Shown piece after piece: positions 29,374-37,697 of a DNA stretch of 64,000 nt (the first letter of the stretch is position 1; each line of letters opens with the position of its first letter). Origin of the DNA: Butyrivibrio sp. (lineage in GTDB: Bacteria > Bacillota_A > Clostridia > Lachnospirales > Lachnospiraceae); the NCBI GenBank assembly GCA_017996845.1, contig JAGOGF010000004.1, positions 1 to 64,000 on the forward strand. Direction: 5' to 3'. The notes beneath the pieces are model-generated. The model had not been told where the DNA came from and did not search any database. It saw only the letters and a list, made by a program, of their open reading frames with translations. Position numbers and translations under genes: made by a program.

Positions 29374-30048
29374 ATGCCAACAGTTAATCCTACCCGAATG
29401 GAGCTGACGCGGCTGAAAGTAAAGCTTGCAACAGCAACACGTGGGCATAAGCTACTAAAGGATAAGCGGGACGAGCTGATGCGTCAGTTTTTGGATCTGG
29501 TACGTGTGAATAAAGCACTTCGTGAAAAAGTGGAACAGGGACTTCAGGATGCCAATCAAAATTTCGTTCTTGCCAGATCTACCATGTCTTCTGAAACAGT
29601 AGAGGTCGCTTTTATGGCACCCAAGCAGGAAGTCACCGTTGATGTATCAACCAGAAATGTTATGAGCGTTGATATTCCGCAGTTTACAACGCATACACGT
29701 ACTTCAGATGTAAATGATATCTATTCTTATGGCTTTGCATTCACATCCAGCGATCTGGATGCGGCAGTCCAAAGTCTTGCAGCACTTCAGGATGATATGC
29801 TCAGACTCGCTGAAGTAGAAAAATCCTGCCAGCTGATGGCTGCAGAAATCGAAAAAACACGCCGCCGTGTAAACGCTCTGGAACATGTCATGATTCCCGG
29901 TTATCAGAAAAACATCAAATATATCACGATGAAACTGGATGAAAATGAACGCAGCACACAAATCCGTCTGATGAAAGTCAAAGATATGATGCTGGAAGAC
30001 AAACATCATTACAAAGAAAAAGCAGAAAAAGAACCTGTTTTAGAATAA
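29374..30048 (+). CDS. ntpD: V-type ATPase subunit D (rotor axle)
   Basis: A 224-aa protein with the family N-terminus VNPTRMELTRLKVKLATATRG and a long antiparallel coiled coil formed by N- and C-terminal helices, the central shaft of the motor. The start has AAAAAGGAGG upstream; a nine-residue upstream extension overlaps this site. It is the last gene of the operon and is followed by two hairpins. Confidence 0.95.
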   Translation: MPTVNPTRMELTRLKVKLATATRGHKLLKDKRDELMRQFLDLVRVNKALREKVEQGLQDANQNFVLARSTMSSETVEVAFMAPKQEVTVDVSTRNVMSVDIPQFTTHTRTSDVNDIYSYGFAFTSSDLDAAVQSLAALQDDMLRLAEVEKSCQLMAAEIEKTRRRVNALEHVMIPGYQKNIKYITMKLDENERSTQIRLMKVKDMMLEDKHHYKEKAEKEPVLE

Positions 30049-30074
30049 TAAAATATTACATGCTGTTTATGTGC

Positions 30075-30136
30075 CGAGATTGCGAGCGCAATCTCGTATA
30101 GATTCGGGTGGTTCTCCACCCGAATCTATTTTTATT
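30075..30136 (+). terminator. Terminator of the V-ATPase operon (two hairpins)
   Basis: A first hairpin (CGAGATTGC/GCAATCTCG, 30075-30096) is followed at once by a strong one, ATAGATTCGGGTGG/CCACCCGAATCTAT (30098-30129), and TTTTATTT. The second is a classic rho-independent terminator. Confidence 0.88.
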
Positions 30137-31568
30137 TAACCTTCCTTATTTTGCCTTTTACAGGTCTGGTCTGCAATTCCTCACATACCATTTCCCCTTT
30201 TCCATTGAGTACTTCAACAAAACTGATACTGTCCCGCACATCAATGATACCGATATCTTCCTGCGCTACTTCTGGAATTGAGCAGATTGCACCTACAATG
30301 TCACCTGCACGCATTTTCGATTTTTTACCGCCGCCGATCGACAACTTCCTGATCTCTTTGTTAAAAACCGCACCTTTGCCCTCCCGGATCACCACTTTTT
30401 CTTTTTGTTTGTCGCGAAACTGCCTGGTACTATCATTTATAACCGCCTCATCCGGCAGTTCCTGCCAGGGAATCACTGCTCCGATATAGGTCTCCACTTC
30501 TTTTTTATAATGTTCTTCCTCTTTGCTGATAAAGCTTAAAGCTTTTCCCGTTCTGCCATTTCTGCCCGTTCTTCCGATTCGGTGCACATAATTCTCACGT
30601 TTCGTTGGAAAATCATAGTTGATAACATGTGTCACTTCAGACAAATCAATTCCTCTTGCTGCAACATCTGTTGTAATCAGGAAGTGGAAAATACCTTTTC
30701 TGAAATCTGAAATTGCATATAAACGATCTTTTTGTTCCATCCCGCCATGCAGCATCCCGCAGCGGATTTTTTTCCTGCGCAGCTTTTGAAACAAAGTATT
30801 TACCATCTCTCTGGTATCGCAAAAAATAATTGCATCTTCCGGATTTTCAGTAACAAGAAGTCCTAACAGTGCATCAAATTTTTCCTCCGGTTCCAGATGA
30901 TACGCATACTGTGTGATGGCATCTGCTGTTTTTTGCTCGCCTTCTATTATAATTTTCTCCGGATGATGCATATAATTATCCACCAGATGCGTAATCGTTT
31001 CCTCTATTGTTGCCGAAAACAGAAACATCTGTACGCTCTGTGTCCCACCTGTGTGGGATACAATATATTCCACATCTTCCATAAATCCCATATCCAGCAT
31101 CAGATCCGCTTCATCAATTACAAGAAATCGCACCTGATCCAGAATCAGATTTCCACGCTTCATATGATCGATCACTCTTCCGGGCGTTCCTACGACAATA
31201 TGACTCCTTTGCTTTAATGTAATCGCCTGCTTTTCAACCGGCATACCGCCAAAAACAACGGGCACTTTCAATCTTTTCTTGCGGCTGATCTGAAAGATTT
31301 CATCCTGCACCTGAACTGCCAGTTCTCTGGTCGGTTCCAGAACAAGTGCCTGGGGCAGGACCTCATCCCATCTTACCTGATCACAGATGGGAATTGCAAA
31401 CGCAGCGGTCTTCCCGCTTCCTGTTTGTGACTGCCCGACGATATCTTTGCCTGCTAATGCATAGGGAAGTACCTTCTGCTGAATTGGTGTCGGTTCCGTA
31501 TACCCAAGAGCAGTCAATGCCATCAGAATATCTTCTGAAATGTTATATTTTCCAAATAAATTTTCCAT
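30132..31568 (-). CDS. DEAD-box RNA helicase, DbpA/YxiN-like
   Basis: A 478-aa ATP-dependent RNA helicase. Q-motif GYTEPTPIQQ, Walker A SQTGSGKT (about 45-52), PTREL, VIDEAD, SAT, and HRIGRTGRNGR are all in order. The last 75 residues (VVIREGKGAVFNKEI...) match the DbpA RNA-binding domain, which in E. coli DbpA and B. subtilis YxiN targets hairpin 92 of 23S rRNA during large-subunit assembly. The start MENLFG has AAAGGTG upstream; a 13-residue extension is less likely. A structured element lies between aspS and this gene (see findings). Confidence 0.92.
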   Translation of the reverse strand: MENLFGKYNISEDILMALTALGYTEPTPIQQKVLPYALAGKDIVGQSQTGSGKTAAFAIPICDQVRWDEVLPQALVLEPTRELAVQVQDEIFQISRKKRLKVPVVFGGMPVEKQAITLKQRSHIVVGTPGRVIDHMKRGNLILDQVRFLVIDEADLMLDMGFMEDVEYIVSHTGGTQSVQMFLFSATIEETITHLVDNYMHHPEKIIIEGEQKTADAITQYAYHLEPEEKFDALLGLLVTENPEDAIIFCDTREMVNTLFQKLRRKKIRCGMLHGGMEQKDRLYAISDFRKGIFHFLITTDVAARGIDLSEVTHVINYDFPTKRENYVHRIGRTGRNGRTGKALSFISKEEEHYKKEVETYIGAVIPWQELPDEAVINDSTRQFRDKQKEKVVIREGKGAVFNKEIRKLSIGGGKKSKMRAGDIVGAICSIPEVAQEDIGIIDVRDSISFVEVLNGKGEMVCEELQTRPVKGKIRKVK

Positions 31569-31659
31569 CTTGGTTACACCTTTACCTTTTAAAAGAAAAT
31601 GATTCATACTGATCGCTATCTGCAGTTTCTAAAAAATACGTTTATATCCGTTCTGTCAA

Positions 31660-31745
31660 AAAATGAAAGGCTACAACACAAATGAAATTAACCTCATTTG
31701 TTGGACAAACAAGCGGGGTACCGTTCAAAATGTCGTAGCCTTTCC
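31660..31745 (-). terminator. Terminator-like structure with a long apical loop, between aspS and the helicase gene
   Basis: GAAAGGCTACAACA (31665-31678) pairs with TGTCGTAGCCTTTC (31731-31744), 14 bp with one wobble, and the minus strand continues CATTTTTT. The 52-base loop can itself form either of two mutually exclusive hairpins. It may simply end the aspS message, but the position in front of the helicase gene also allows a conditional terminator. Confidence 0.7.
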
Positions 31746-31771
31746 AGTCATTCAGATTATATGCAATTCTC

Positions 31772-33547
31772 TTATTCCTCAGTCAACGTCTGAATATGCA
31801 ATTCTTCCAGTTGATGTTCTGTTACATAACCCGGAGCGCCCATCATGACATCCTGGGCATTCTTATTCATCGGGAACGGAATGATCTCTCTGATAGAATC
31901 TTCCCCTGCAAGCAGCATCACCATACGGTCTACCCCAGGTGCAATACCTGCATGCGGCGGTGCGCCATAACAGAATGCATTGTACATAGCCGGGAACTTG
32001 GCCTTTACATCCGCTTCGCCAAGACGCACCATTTCAAATGCTTTGATCATAATCTCCGGATCATGGTTTCGAACTGCACCGGAAGAAAGTTCTACCCCAT
32101 TACATACAAGGTCATACTGATCTGCTGTAATCGCTAACAGACCAATCTCTCCACGCTCCGCTTTCAAAAGGGTTTCCAGTCCCCCTGCCGGCATGGAAAA
32201 CGGATTATGACAGAATTCCAGCTCTCCGGATTCTTCACCAATTTCATACATCGGAAAATCAATGATCCAGCAGAATGCATATTGTTCTTTATCCATATGC
32301 CCCGGAACCGCTGCTCCAAATGTCTTTACCAGAACCCCTGCGGTTTTCTGTGCTGCCGTCAGCTTCCCGGCAGACACCAGAACCAGATCCCCTGTTTTAA
32401 GGCCTAAAGCTGCAACAACTTCATCTTTCTTTGGTGCTACGAATTTGGAAATACCGCCGACAATTTCGCCGTTTTCATCCATCCGGAACCAGTATGCTTT
32501 ATTCCCTGACTGTACTTCCACATCACCCATTATCTTATCGATAAATTTGCGGCTCTCTTTAAAATCAGATACCACGACAGCCTTGATCACGTTTCCATCC
32601 TGGAAAGGACCAAATTCACTGTCTGCAAATAACTTTGTTACATCCGAAACGGTCAGATCAATTCGCAGATCCGGTTTGTCTGAGCCATACTTCTCCATTG
32701 CTTCCAGATAGGGGATTCTGGTAAAAGGAGCCTCAGACGCTCTGTTATAGGTGCCATACTGTGCAAAGATAGGCGGCAGAACATCTTCCAGAATGGCAAA
32801 AACGTCCTCCTGAGAAGCAAATGCCATTTCCATATCCATCTGATAAAATTCACCCGGACTTCTATCCCCACGGGCGTCCTCATCACGAAAACAAGGTGCA
32901 ATCTGAAAATAACGATCAAACCCGGATACCATCAACAACTGCTTAAACTGCTGTGGTGCCTGTGGCAGAGCATAGAACTGTCCCGGATGTTTTCTTGCCG
33001 GTACCAGATAATCTCTTGCGCCTTCCGGTGAAGAGGCCGTCAGAATCGGAGTTGTTATTTCCATGAAATCATGCTCTGTCATAGCCTTGCGAAGTGCTGC
33101 AACAACATTGCAGCGCAAAATGATATTCTTTTTTACTTCCGGATTACGCAGATCCAGATAACGATATTTCAGTCTTGCAGCCTCATCTGCTTCACGGCTG
33201 TGATTGATTTCAAATGGCAATTCATTATAACGGCATCGTCCAAGCACCTCTATTTTTTGAGGTACTACCTCAATTTCACCGGTTTCCTGCTTCGGATTTT
33301 TACTGCTGCGTTCTCTTACTTCACCTTCTACGGAAATTGTGGATTCCTTGTTTACTGCTTTCAACGTTTTCATCATATCTTCGGTCTGAATGACGATCTG
33401 TGTGGTACCATAAAAGTCACGCAGTACGACAAAGCCAAGATTACTGCCGACTTCACGCATATTTTCCATCCAGCCGACCAGTTTCACTTTTTTACCCGCA
33501 TCAGACAGCCGCAGCTCTCCGCAGGTATGTGTACGGGATTGCATCAT
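31772..33547 (-). CDS. aspS: Aspartyl-tRNA synthetase
   Basis: A 591-aa class II synthetase of the bacterial type. The N-terminal OB fold (to about 110) binds the anticodon; motif 2 is FRDEDARGDRSPGEFYQMD, motif 3 GIAPGVDRMVMLLAG, and the bacterial GAD insertion lies between them. Length is normal. Whether it also charges tRNA-Asn depends on whether the genome has asnS and gatCAB, which cannot be seen here. It starts 50 bp after the hybrid-kinase gene, with AGAGGC upstream. Confidence 0.97.
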   Translation of the reverse strand: MMQSRTHTCGELRLSDAGKKVKLVGWMENMREVGSNLGFVVLRDFYGTTQIVIQTEDMMKTLKAVNKESTISVEGEVRERSSKNPKQETGEIEVVPQKIEVLGRCRYNELPFEINHSREADEAARLKYRYLDLRNPEVKKNIILRCNVVAALRKAMTEHDFMEITTPILTASSPEGARDYLVPARKHPGQFYALPQAPQQFKQLLMVSGFDRYFQIAPCFRDEDARGDRSPGEFYQMDMEMAFASQEDVFAILEDVLPPIFAQYGTYNRASEAPFTRIPYLEAMEKYGSDKPDLRIDLTVSDVTKLFADSEFGPFQDGNVIKAVVVSDFKESRKFIDKIMGDVEVQSGNKAYWFRMDENGEIVGGISKFVAPKKDEVVAALGLKTGDLVLVSAGKLTAAQKTAGVLVKTFGAAVPGHMDKEQYAFCWIIDFPMYEIGEESGELEFCHNPFSMPAGGLETLLKAERGEIGLLAITADQYDLVCNGVELSSGAVRNHDPEIMIKAFEMVRLGEADVKAKFPAMYNAFCYGAPPHAGIAPGVDRMVMLLAGEDSIREIIPFPMNKNAQDVMMGAPGYVTEHQLEELHIQTLTEE

Positions 33548-33597
33548 TTTTTTTAGCCTCTTTTTCCTATATTGATCAAAATAACTGCCATTTAATC

Positions 33598-36441
33598 TTA
33601 TCTGTCCTTTTGTTCTTTGTCAATCACGCACTGCAGATTTGCAAGAAGTTCTCCATATGCCATCATCAGATCTGCATGATGCATATTAATATATTCCACA
33701 TTTCCTTTTTTCAGTTCTGATTCCATGGTTTTGGCCTGTTCTGAAAGATTTATTCCTCCGATTGTAAGTGAAAGGCTTTTGAGTGAATGCATCTGAATCT
33801 GGTAGCTGCTCCAATCTTTTATATTGTAGTACTGTTCCATTTCCTTTCTTCTGTCGCTGTGTATATATTCTTTCAACATTTCCAGATAAAAGCTTCTGCT
33901 GTCCATACAATAGGAAAGTCCTATTGTCAAATTTATTCCCCGTATTTTATCAAAGGGATCCTGATCCGTTTCACATATTTTTTCTGTGTTTCTTTCATCC
34001 GTCTCTGCCAATGATTCACAGCCGCAATACTTGCGCAACATTGCTTTCAGTTCGGTATAAATAATCGGTTTTGCAAGATAATCACTGAATCCTGCGGAAA
34101 TATAAGCATTTCTTGCCCCGGAAAGCGCATTTGCGGTCATCGCTATGACAGGAGTATCAGAATTGACCGCCCCTTTTTCTTTTTTCATTTTCTGCAGTGC
34201 CTGTGTTCCGGTCATATTCGGCATCGTATCATCCAGAAAAATCAAATCATATTTCTTTTTCTCCGTCATCTCCAGATATTTTTGCCCACTCGATGCAGCC
34301 TCTATGGAAACTCCGGTTCGCTTTAATAATCCGATGATTACCTTCCGATTCATTTCCATGTCATCAACAATCAGAATCTGCTTGCCAGTTATAAATAATT
34401 CAGATTTAGAACATTCTTTTTGTCTGTCCACAATTTTTAGGTTTTCATCCGTAAAATTTCCCATCGGTTGATCTGAAATAATAATCTGCGGAACTTCCAT
34501 TGTAAAAACAGAACCTGCACCATATATGCTTTCCAAGCTTATTGTCCCACCCATCAGCTCCAAAAGCTGTTTCGCAATTGAAAGACCTAACCCTATTCCC
34601 TGTATACTGCGGTTTCTTTCCTCATCCACGCGCTGGAAGGGATCAAAAAGTTTCTCCTGTTCCGCTTCCTTAATTCCTATCCCGGTATCTTTTACAGAAA
34701 TTTCCAGAATAATGGTATTATCAGATTTTTTGTAAAATGAAATCTGAAGCGTAATTCTCCCATATTCCGTATATTTAACCGCATTGGATAACAGATTGAT
34801 CAAAATCTGTCTCATTCTTACCTCATCACCAAGCAGTCTTTCCGGAATCAAAGGATCATTTCTCAGTATAAACTCTATTCCCTTTTCTTTTGTTCTGGCT
34901 ATGATCAGTCTACAGCTATCCGCAATCAGCGATGCAAGATCATACTCAACCGGAACAATTTGCATTTTCCCGGATTCAATTTTGGAAAAATCCAACATAT
35001 TATTAATGATTGAAAGAAGATTTCCTGCAGAACATTCAACCGCTTCTGCATATTCCTGAATTTCTGTTTCTATTGCTTCTCTTTGAATCAACGTGCTCAT
35101 TCCAAGGACTGCATTGATCGGCGTTCTGATTTCATGTGACATATTTGTCAGAAACCTGCTTTTTGCAAGATTTGCCTCTTCTGCTTTATCCTTTGCATCT
35201 ATCATCTGCATCATACGAGCTTTTTCTGTTTCTACTTCTCTGCGCAGAAGTTTTTCATTCTCCTCACATGCTCCCATATAACCGCTTATGATCTGTTTCA
35301 AATGTATATATACCATCACAGCTGCAAAAACTGCGGCTCCATACCTGCTGTATCTGCCCAAATCTCCCACACGTATAACATAGGTTCTTGCAAGATCAGC
35401 AAGACTCCCTCCTGCAAAGCTGATCAGAGCAATAAATTCCAGGAAAACAGATATCGTCTTTTCTTTCCATACAACTCTGCACCATTTGATCAGCATCAGT
35501 AAAATTATAAAGAAAATCAACATATGTGAAACGGGTGCCATCGTCATGAAATCCATTTTATTTGTAAGCTGCAGAATAAGCTGCATGGAGATATTCAAAT
35601 AGGAACAGGACAGTAAAACATAAAAATCAAATTTTCCGGGCAGCCTCTGTTGATAATACAGCAGTAAAAAAACCGGCATGATCATCAAAATCAAAAAAAT
35701 CAGATTCGAATACAAAATCTGATTTCCATAAAATGCAGATATTATTTTTGTTTCAATCGAATAATAAACAAAGGCCAAAAGACAAAACGGACTTAAAAAC
35801 TGCATGCCCTGCAGATTTTGATTTGAAAAATATTGTATTATTAACAAAATTGCAAGAAGAACGCCGCAAAATAATATAAGCACATTCAATGCGAAATTGA
35901 ATAGATTTTCTTTTAACAACTGTAATATCATCAGATCACGGGATGCAATCCTCATTTCTCCCATTTCTGCGGCATATCCTTCATATGGTGACTGCATGAC
36001 AACCTTGATATTCCCCTGTGCAAAATGTTCCGGAATATCTATAAAATTAGTGATGCTGCCTGCCGTATGTCCAAAAATCTTTTTATCCTTTGTCCCGAAT
36101 GTATAGATTTCCGTTCCATCAAGCGTTACGGTAATCGTCTTTTCTGCTGATAAAAAAGAAAGCGTCTTTCCCGCATATTTTGGGGAAATCCTGTTTTCCA
36201 GAATAATAATTTCACCCGCGCTCGATTTGCCTGCATATGGAAGGCGTTCAATATTCTGCCGACTCCCATCTGCACGAATCATTATCCAACCGGTATTGAA
36301 ATGATCTATTTCTCCTTTCGCAAGTGTCATATCTGTGACTTGAAACTGCAGAATAATAAATACAACAATAAGCACTTCTATCAGAAGTGCACACCATCCA
36401 ATTGTCTGAAATCTCCGAACCATTCCTTTTTCTTTCATCAT
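33598..36441 (-). CDS. Hybrid sensor histidine kinase with 7TM-type sensor, receiver and HPt domains
   Basis: A 947-aa protein. Helix 1 is near residues 13-33, followed by an extracellular beta-rich domain of about 150 residues and seven membrane helices (about 180-390), the layout of 7TMR-DISM receptors. Then come a coiled coil, the kinase core (MSHEIRTPINAVLGM, NLLSNAVKYT, DTGIGI, GIGLGLSIAKQL), a receiver domain (LIVDDMEMNRK, LDDTMPNMTG, AMTAN) and a C-terminal HPt domain (HSLKS). Such phosphorelay kinases usually pass phosphate to a separate regulator; none is adjacent. Of the two leading ATGs, either could be used since GAGGG lies directly upstream. Confidence 0.9.
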   Translation of the reverse strand: MMKEKGMVRRFQTIGWCALLIEVLIVVFIILQFQVTDMTLAKGEIDHFNTGWIMIRADGSRQNIERLPYAGKSSAGEIIILENRISPKYAGKTLSFLSAEKTITVTLDGTEIYTFGTKDKKIFGHTAGSITNFIDIPEHFAQGNIKVVMQSPYEGYAAEMGEMRIASRDLMILQLLKENLFNFALNVLILFCGVLLAILLIIQYFSNQNLQGMQFLSPFCLLAFVYYSIETKIISAFYGNQILYSNLIFLILMIMPVFLLLYYQQRLPGKFDFYVLLSCSYLNISMQLILQLTNKMDFMTMAPVSHMLIFFIILLMLIKWCRVVWKEKTISVFLEFIALISFAGGSLADLARTYVIRVGDLGRYSRYGAAVFAAVMVYIHLKQIISGYMGACEENEKLLRREVETEKARMMQMIDAKDKAEEANLAKSRFLTNMSHEIRTPINAVLGMSTLIQREAIETEIQEYAEAVECSAGNLLSIINNMLDFSKIESGKMQIVPVEYDLASLIADSCRLIIARTKEKGIEFILRNDPLIPERLLGDEVRMRQILINLLSNAVKYTEYGRITLQISFYKKSDNTIILEISVKDTGIGIKEAEQEKLFDPFQRVDEERNRSIQGIGLGLSIAKQLLELMGGTISLESIYGAGSVFTMEVPQIIISDQPMGNFTDENLKIVDRQKECSKSELFITGKQILIVDDMEMNRKVIIGLLKRTGVSIEAASSGQKYLEMTEKKKYDLIFLDDTMPNMTGTQALQKMKKEKGAVNSDTPVIAMTANALSGARNAYISAGFSDYLAKPIIYTELKAMLRKYCGCESLAETDERNTEKICETDQDPFDKIRGINLTIGLSYCMDSRSFYLEMLKEYIHSDRRKEMEQYYNIKDWSSYQIQMHSLKSLSLTIGGINLSEQAKTMESELKKGNVEYINMHHADLMMAYGELLANLQCVIDKEQKDR

Positions 36442-36596
36442 CCCTCATACTTCTGACTGCATACATTATTGCAGCCCGAATACTAACTTCGCTTATTATA
36501 GCATGAGGCATTTTCGGATGGTTCCGGATTGTCATGAAATTATCTTTTGCCTGTTTCAAATCATTGTATTGCAAATATATCCTGTCACACATTTGA

Positions 36597-36809
36597 CTAT
36601 CTGCGCATCAAATGAACAAGACCTGCCAGAACTCCGCCAAATACAATGGCATAACCTGCTGTCAGAAAGCAGGTCTGTGTCAGATCTGAAGGAGCAAAGA
36701 TGACTGTACGCAAAAACAAATGTACCAAAACTCCTGCTGCAAAGCCAATCACTCCATAGATCAGTGCACGCAGCAGAATATACAATGCAAATGTTTTTCT
36801 GTCTTCCAT
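36597..36809 (-). CDS. Small membrane protein following phoU, 70 aa
   Basis: A 70-residue protein with two hydrophobic helices (YILLRALIYGVIGFAAGVLV and YAIVFGGVLAGLVHLM) joined by a short loop. I place the start at MEDRKTF, which has AGAGGAAAGAG upstream and lies 13 bp after the phoU stop codon; the longer frame would run through phoU. The tight linkage suggests a joint role with PhoU at the membrane, but no family is recognised. Confidence 0.65.
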   Translation of the reverse strand: MEDRKTFALYILLRALIYGVIGFAAGVLVHLFLRTVIFAPSDLTQTCFLTAGYAIVFGGVLAGLVHLMRR

Positions 36810-36822
36810 CTCTTTCCTCTCA

Positions 36823-37551
36823 TCAGTCACTATGATCCACTCCTTCTGCATAGGTTGCGGTCTGTCTTTTTGCTTCTGTTTCTCTGCCTTCTTCCGTTTT
36901 TTCTTCACCAACATGTTTACCAGTAATAGAAAAAATAACCCATTCTGCGATATTCGTTGCATGATCACCAATTCGCTCGAAATATTTGGCAATCGACATC
37001 AGATCCATTGCCTGTTCTCCATTTTCGGGATTCTGGTGGATCAGACCGATCAACTCCTTCTTAACACTGCAGTAAAGCTCATCCACCACATCATCATGTG
37101 TGATAACATTTGCTGCAAGCATCTGGTCCTTATGTACAAAAGCATCAATACTGCTGTTCAGCATATACGTGGTTTCCTTCGCCATGGCTTTGATATGTTC
37201 AAGATCCTTGATATATGGCTTCCCATCCATCATGAGAATAATTTCAGATATATCAGCTGCATGATCTCCAACACGTTCCATATCCGTGATCATTTTCAAA
37301 GCAGAAGATATTGTTCTTAAATCCCGTGCGACCGGCTGCTGCTGCATCAGCAGTTTCAGACAGAGTGCCTCAATTTTGCGCTCCTGTGCATCTACTGTTT
37401 CATCATCAGAGATTGTTTTTCGGGCTATTTCCACATCCTGATGGATCAGTGCCTGAATTGCAGATTCAATTGCCTGTTCAATCAGGCTTCCCATCTCTAT
37501 CATTTCACTGTTCAGTTCCGCAAGCTCACTATCAAATAAATATCTTGTCAT
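36823..37551 (-). CDS. phoU: Phosphate signalling regulator PhoU
   Basis: A 242-aa soluble protein made of two three-helix PhoU repeats with the metal-binding motifs ERVGDHAADI and ERIGDHATNI. PhoU links the Pst transporter with the PhoR kinase and represses phosphate uptake when phosphate is plentiful. The last 25 residues (EEKTEEGRETEAKRQT...) form a charged tail beyond the normal domain. No pst or phoPR genes are in the window; the only other phosphate gene is the symporter at 43558-45537. Confidence 0.93.
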   Translation of the reverse strand: MTRYLFDSELAELNSEMIEMGSLIEQAIESAIQALIHQDVEIARKTISDDETVDAQERKIEALCLKLLMQQQPVARDLRTISSALKMITDMERVGDHAADISEIILMMDGKPYIKDLEHIKAMAKETTYMLNSSIDAFVHKDQMLAANVITHDDVVDELYCSVKKELIGLIHQNPENGEQAMDLMSIAKYFERIGDHATNIAEWVIFSITGKHVGEEKTEEGRETEAKRQTATYAEGVDHSD

Positions 37552-37651
37552 ATTTTTCCTCGCTTTTTAATATCTCCACTCTTATTTGTTTGTTCTTATC
37601 ATAGAAAAATCAGGTAAAATCTGCTATCAATGGAGTGTAAAGGCTACGTAA

Positions 37652-37690
37652 AAAATAGATGCAGGTGAAAAATCACCTGCATCTATTTCT
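37652..37690. terminator. Bidirectional terminator near the GH3 gene
   Basis: AAATAGATGCAGGTGA pairs with TCACCTGCATCTATTT over a short loop, with T-rich sequence on both outer sides. On the minus strand it ends the GH3 gene, seven bases after its stop codon. Confidence 0.88.
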
Positions 37691-37697
37691 ATCTTCA

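Noticed and set aside
36810..36992. Longer version of the small membrane protein (131 aa)
   Set aside because: The extra 61 residues run through the phoU coding region in another frame and lack a ribosome site; the ATG at 36809 has one.
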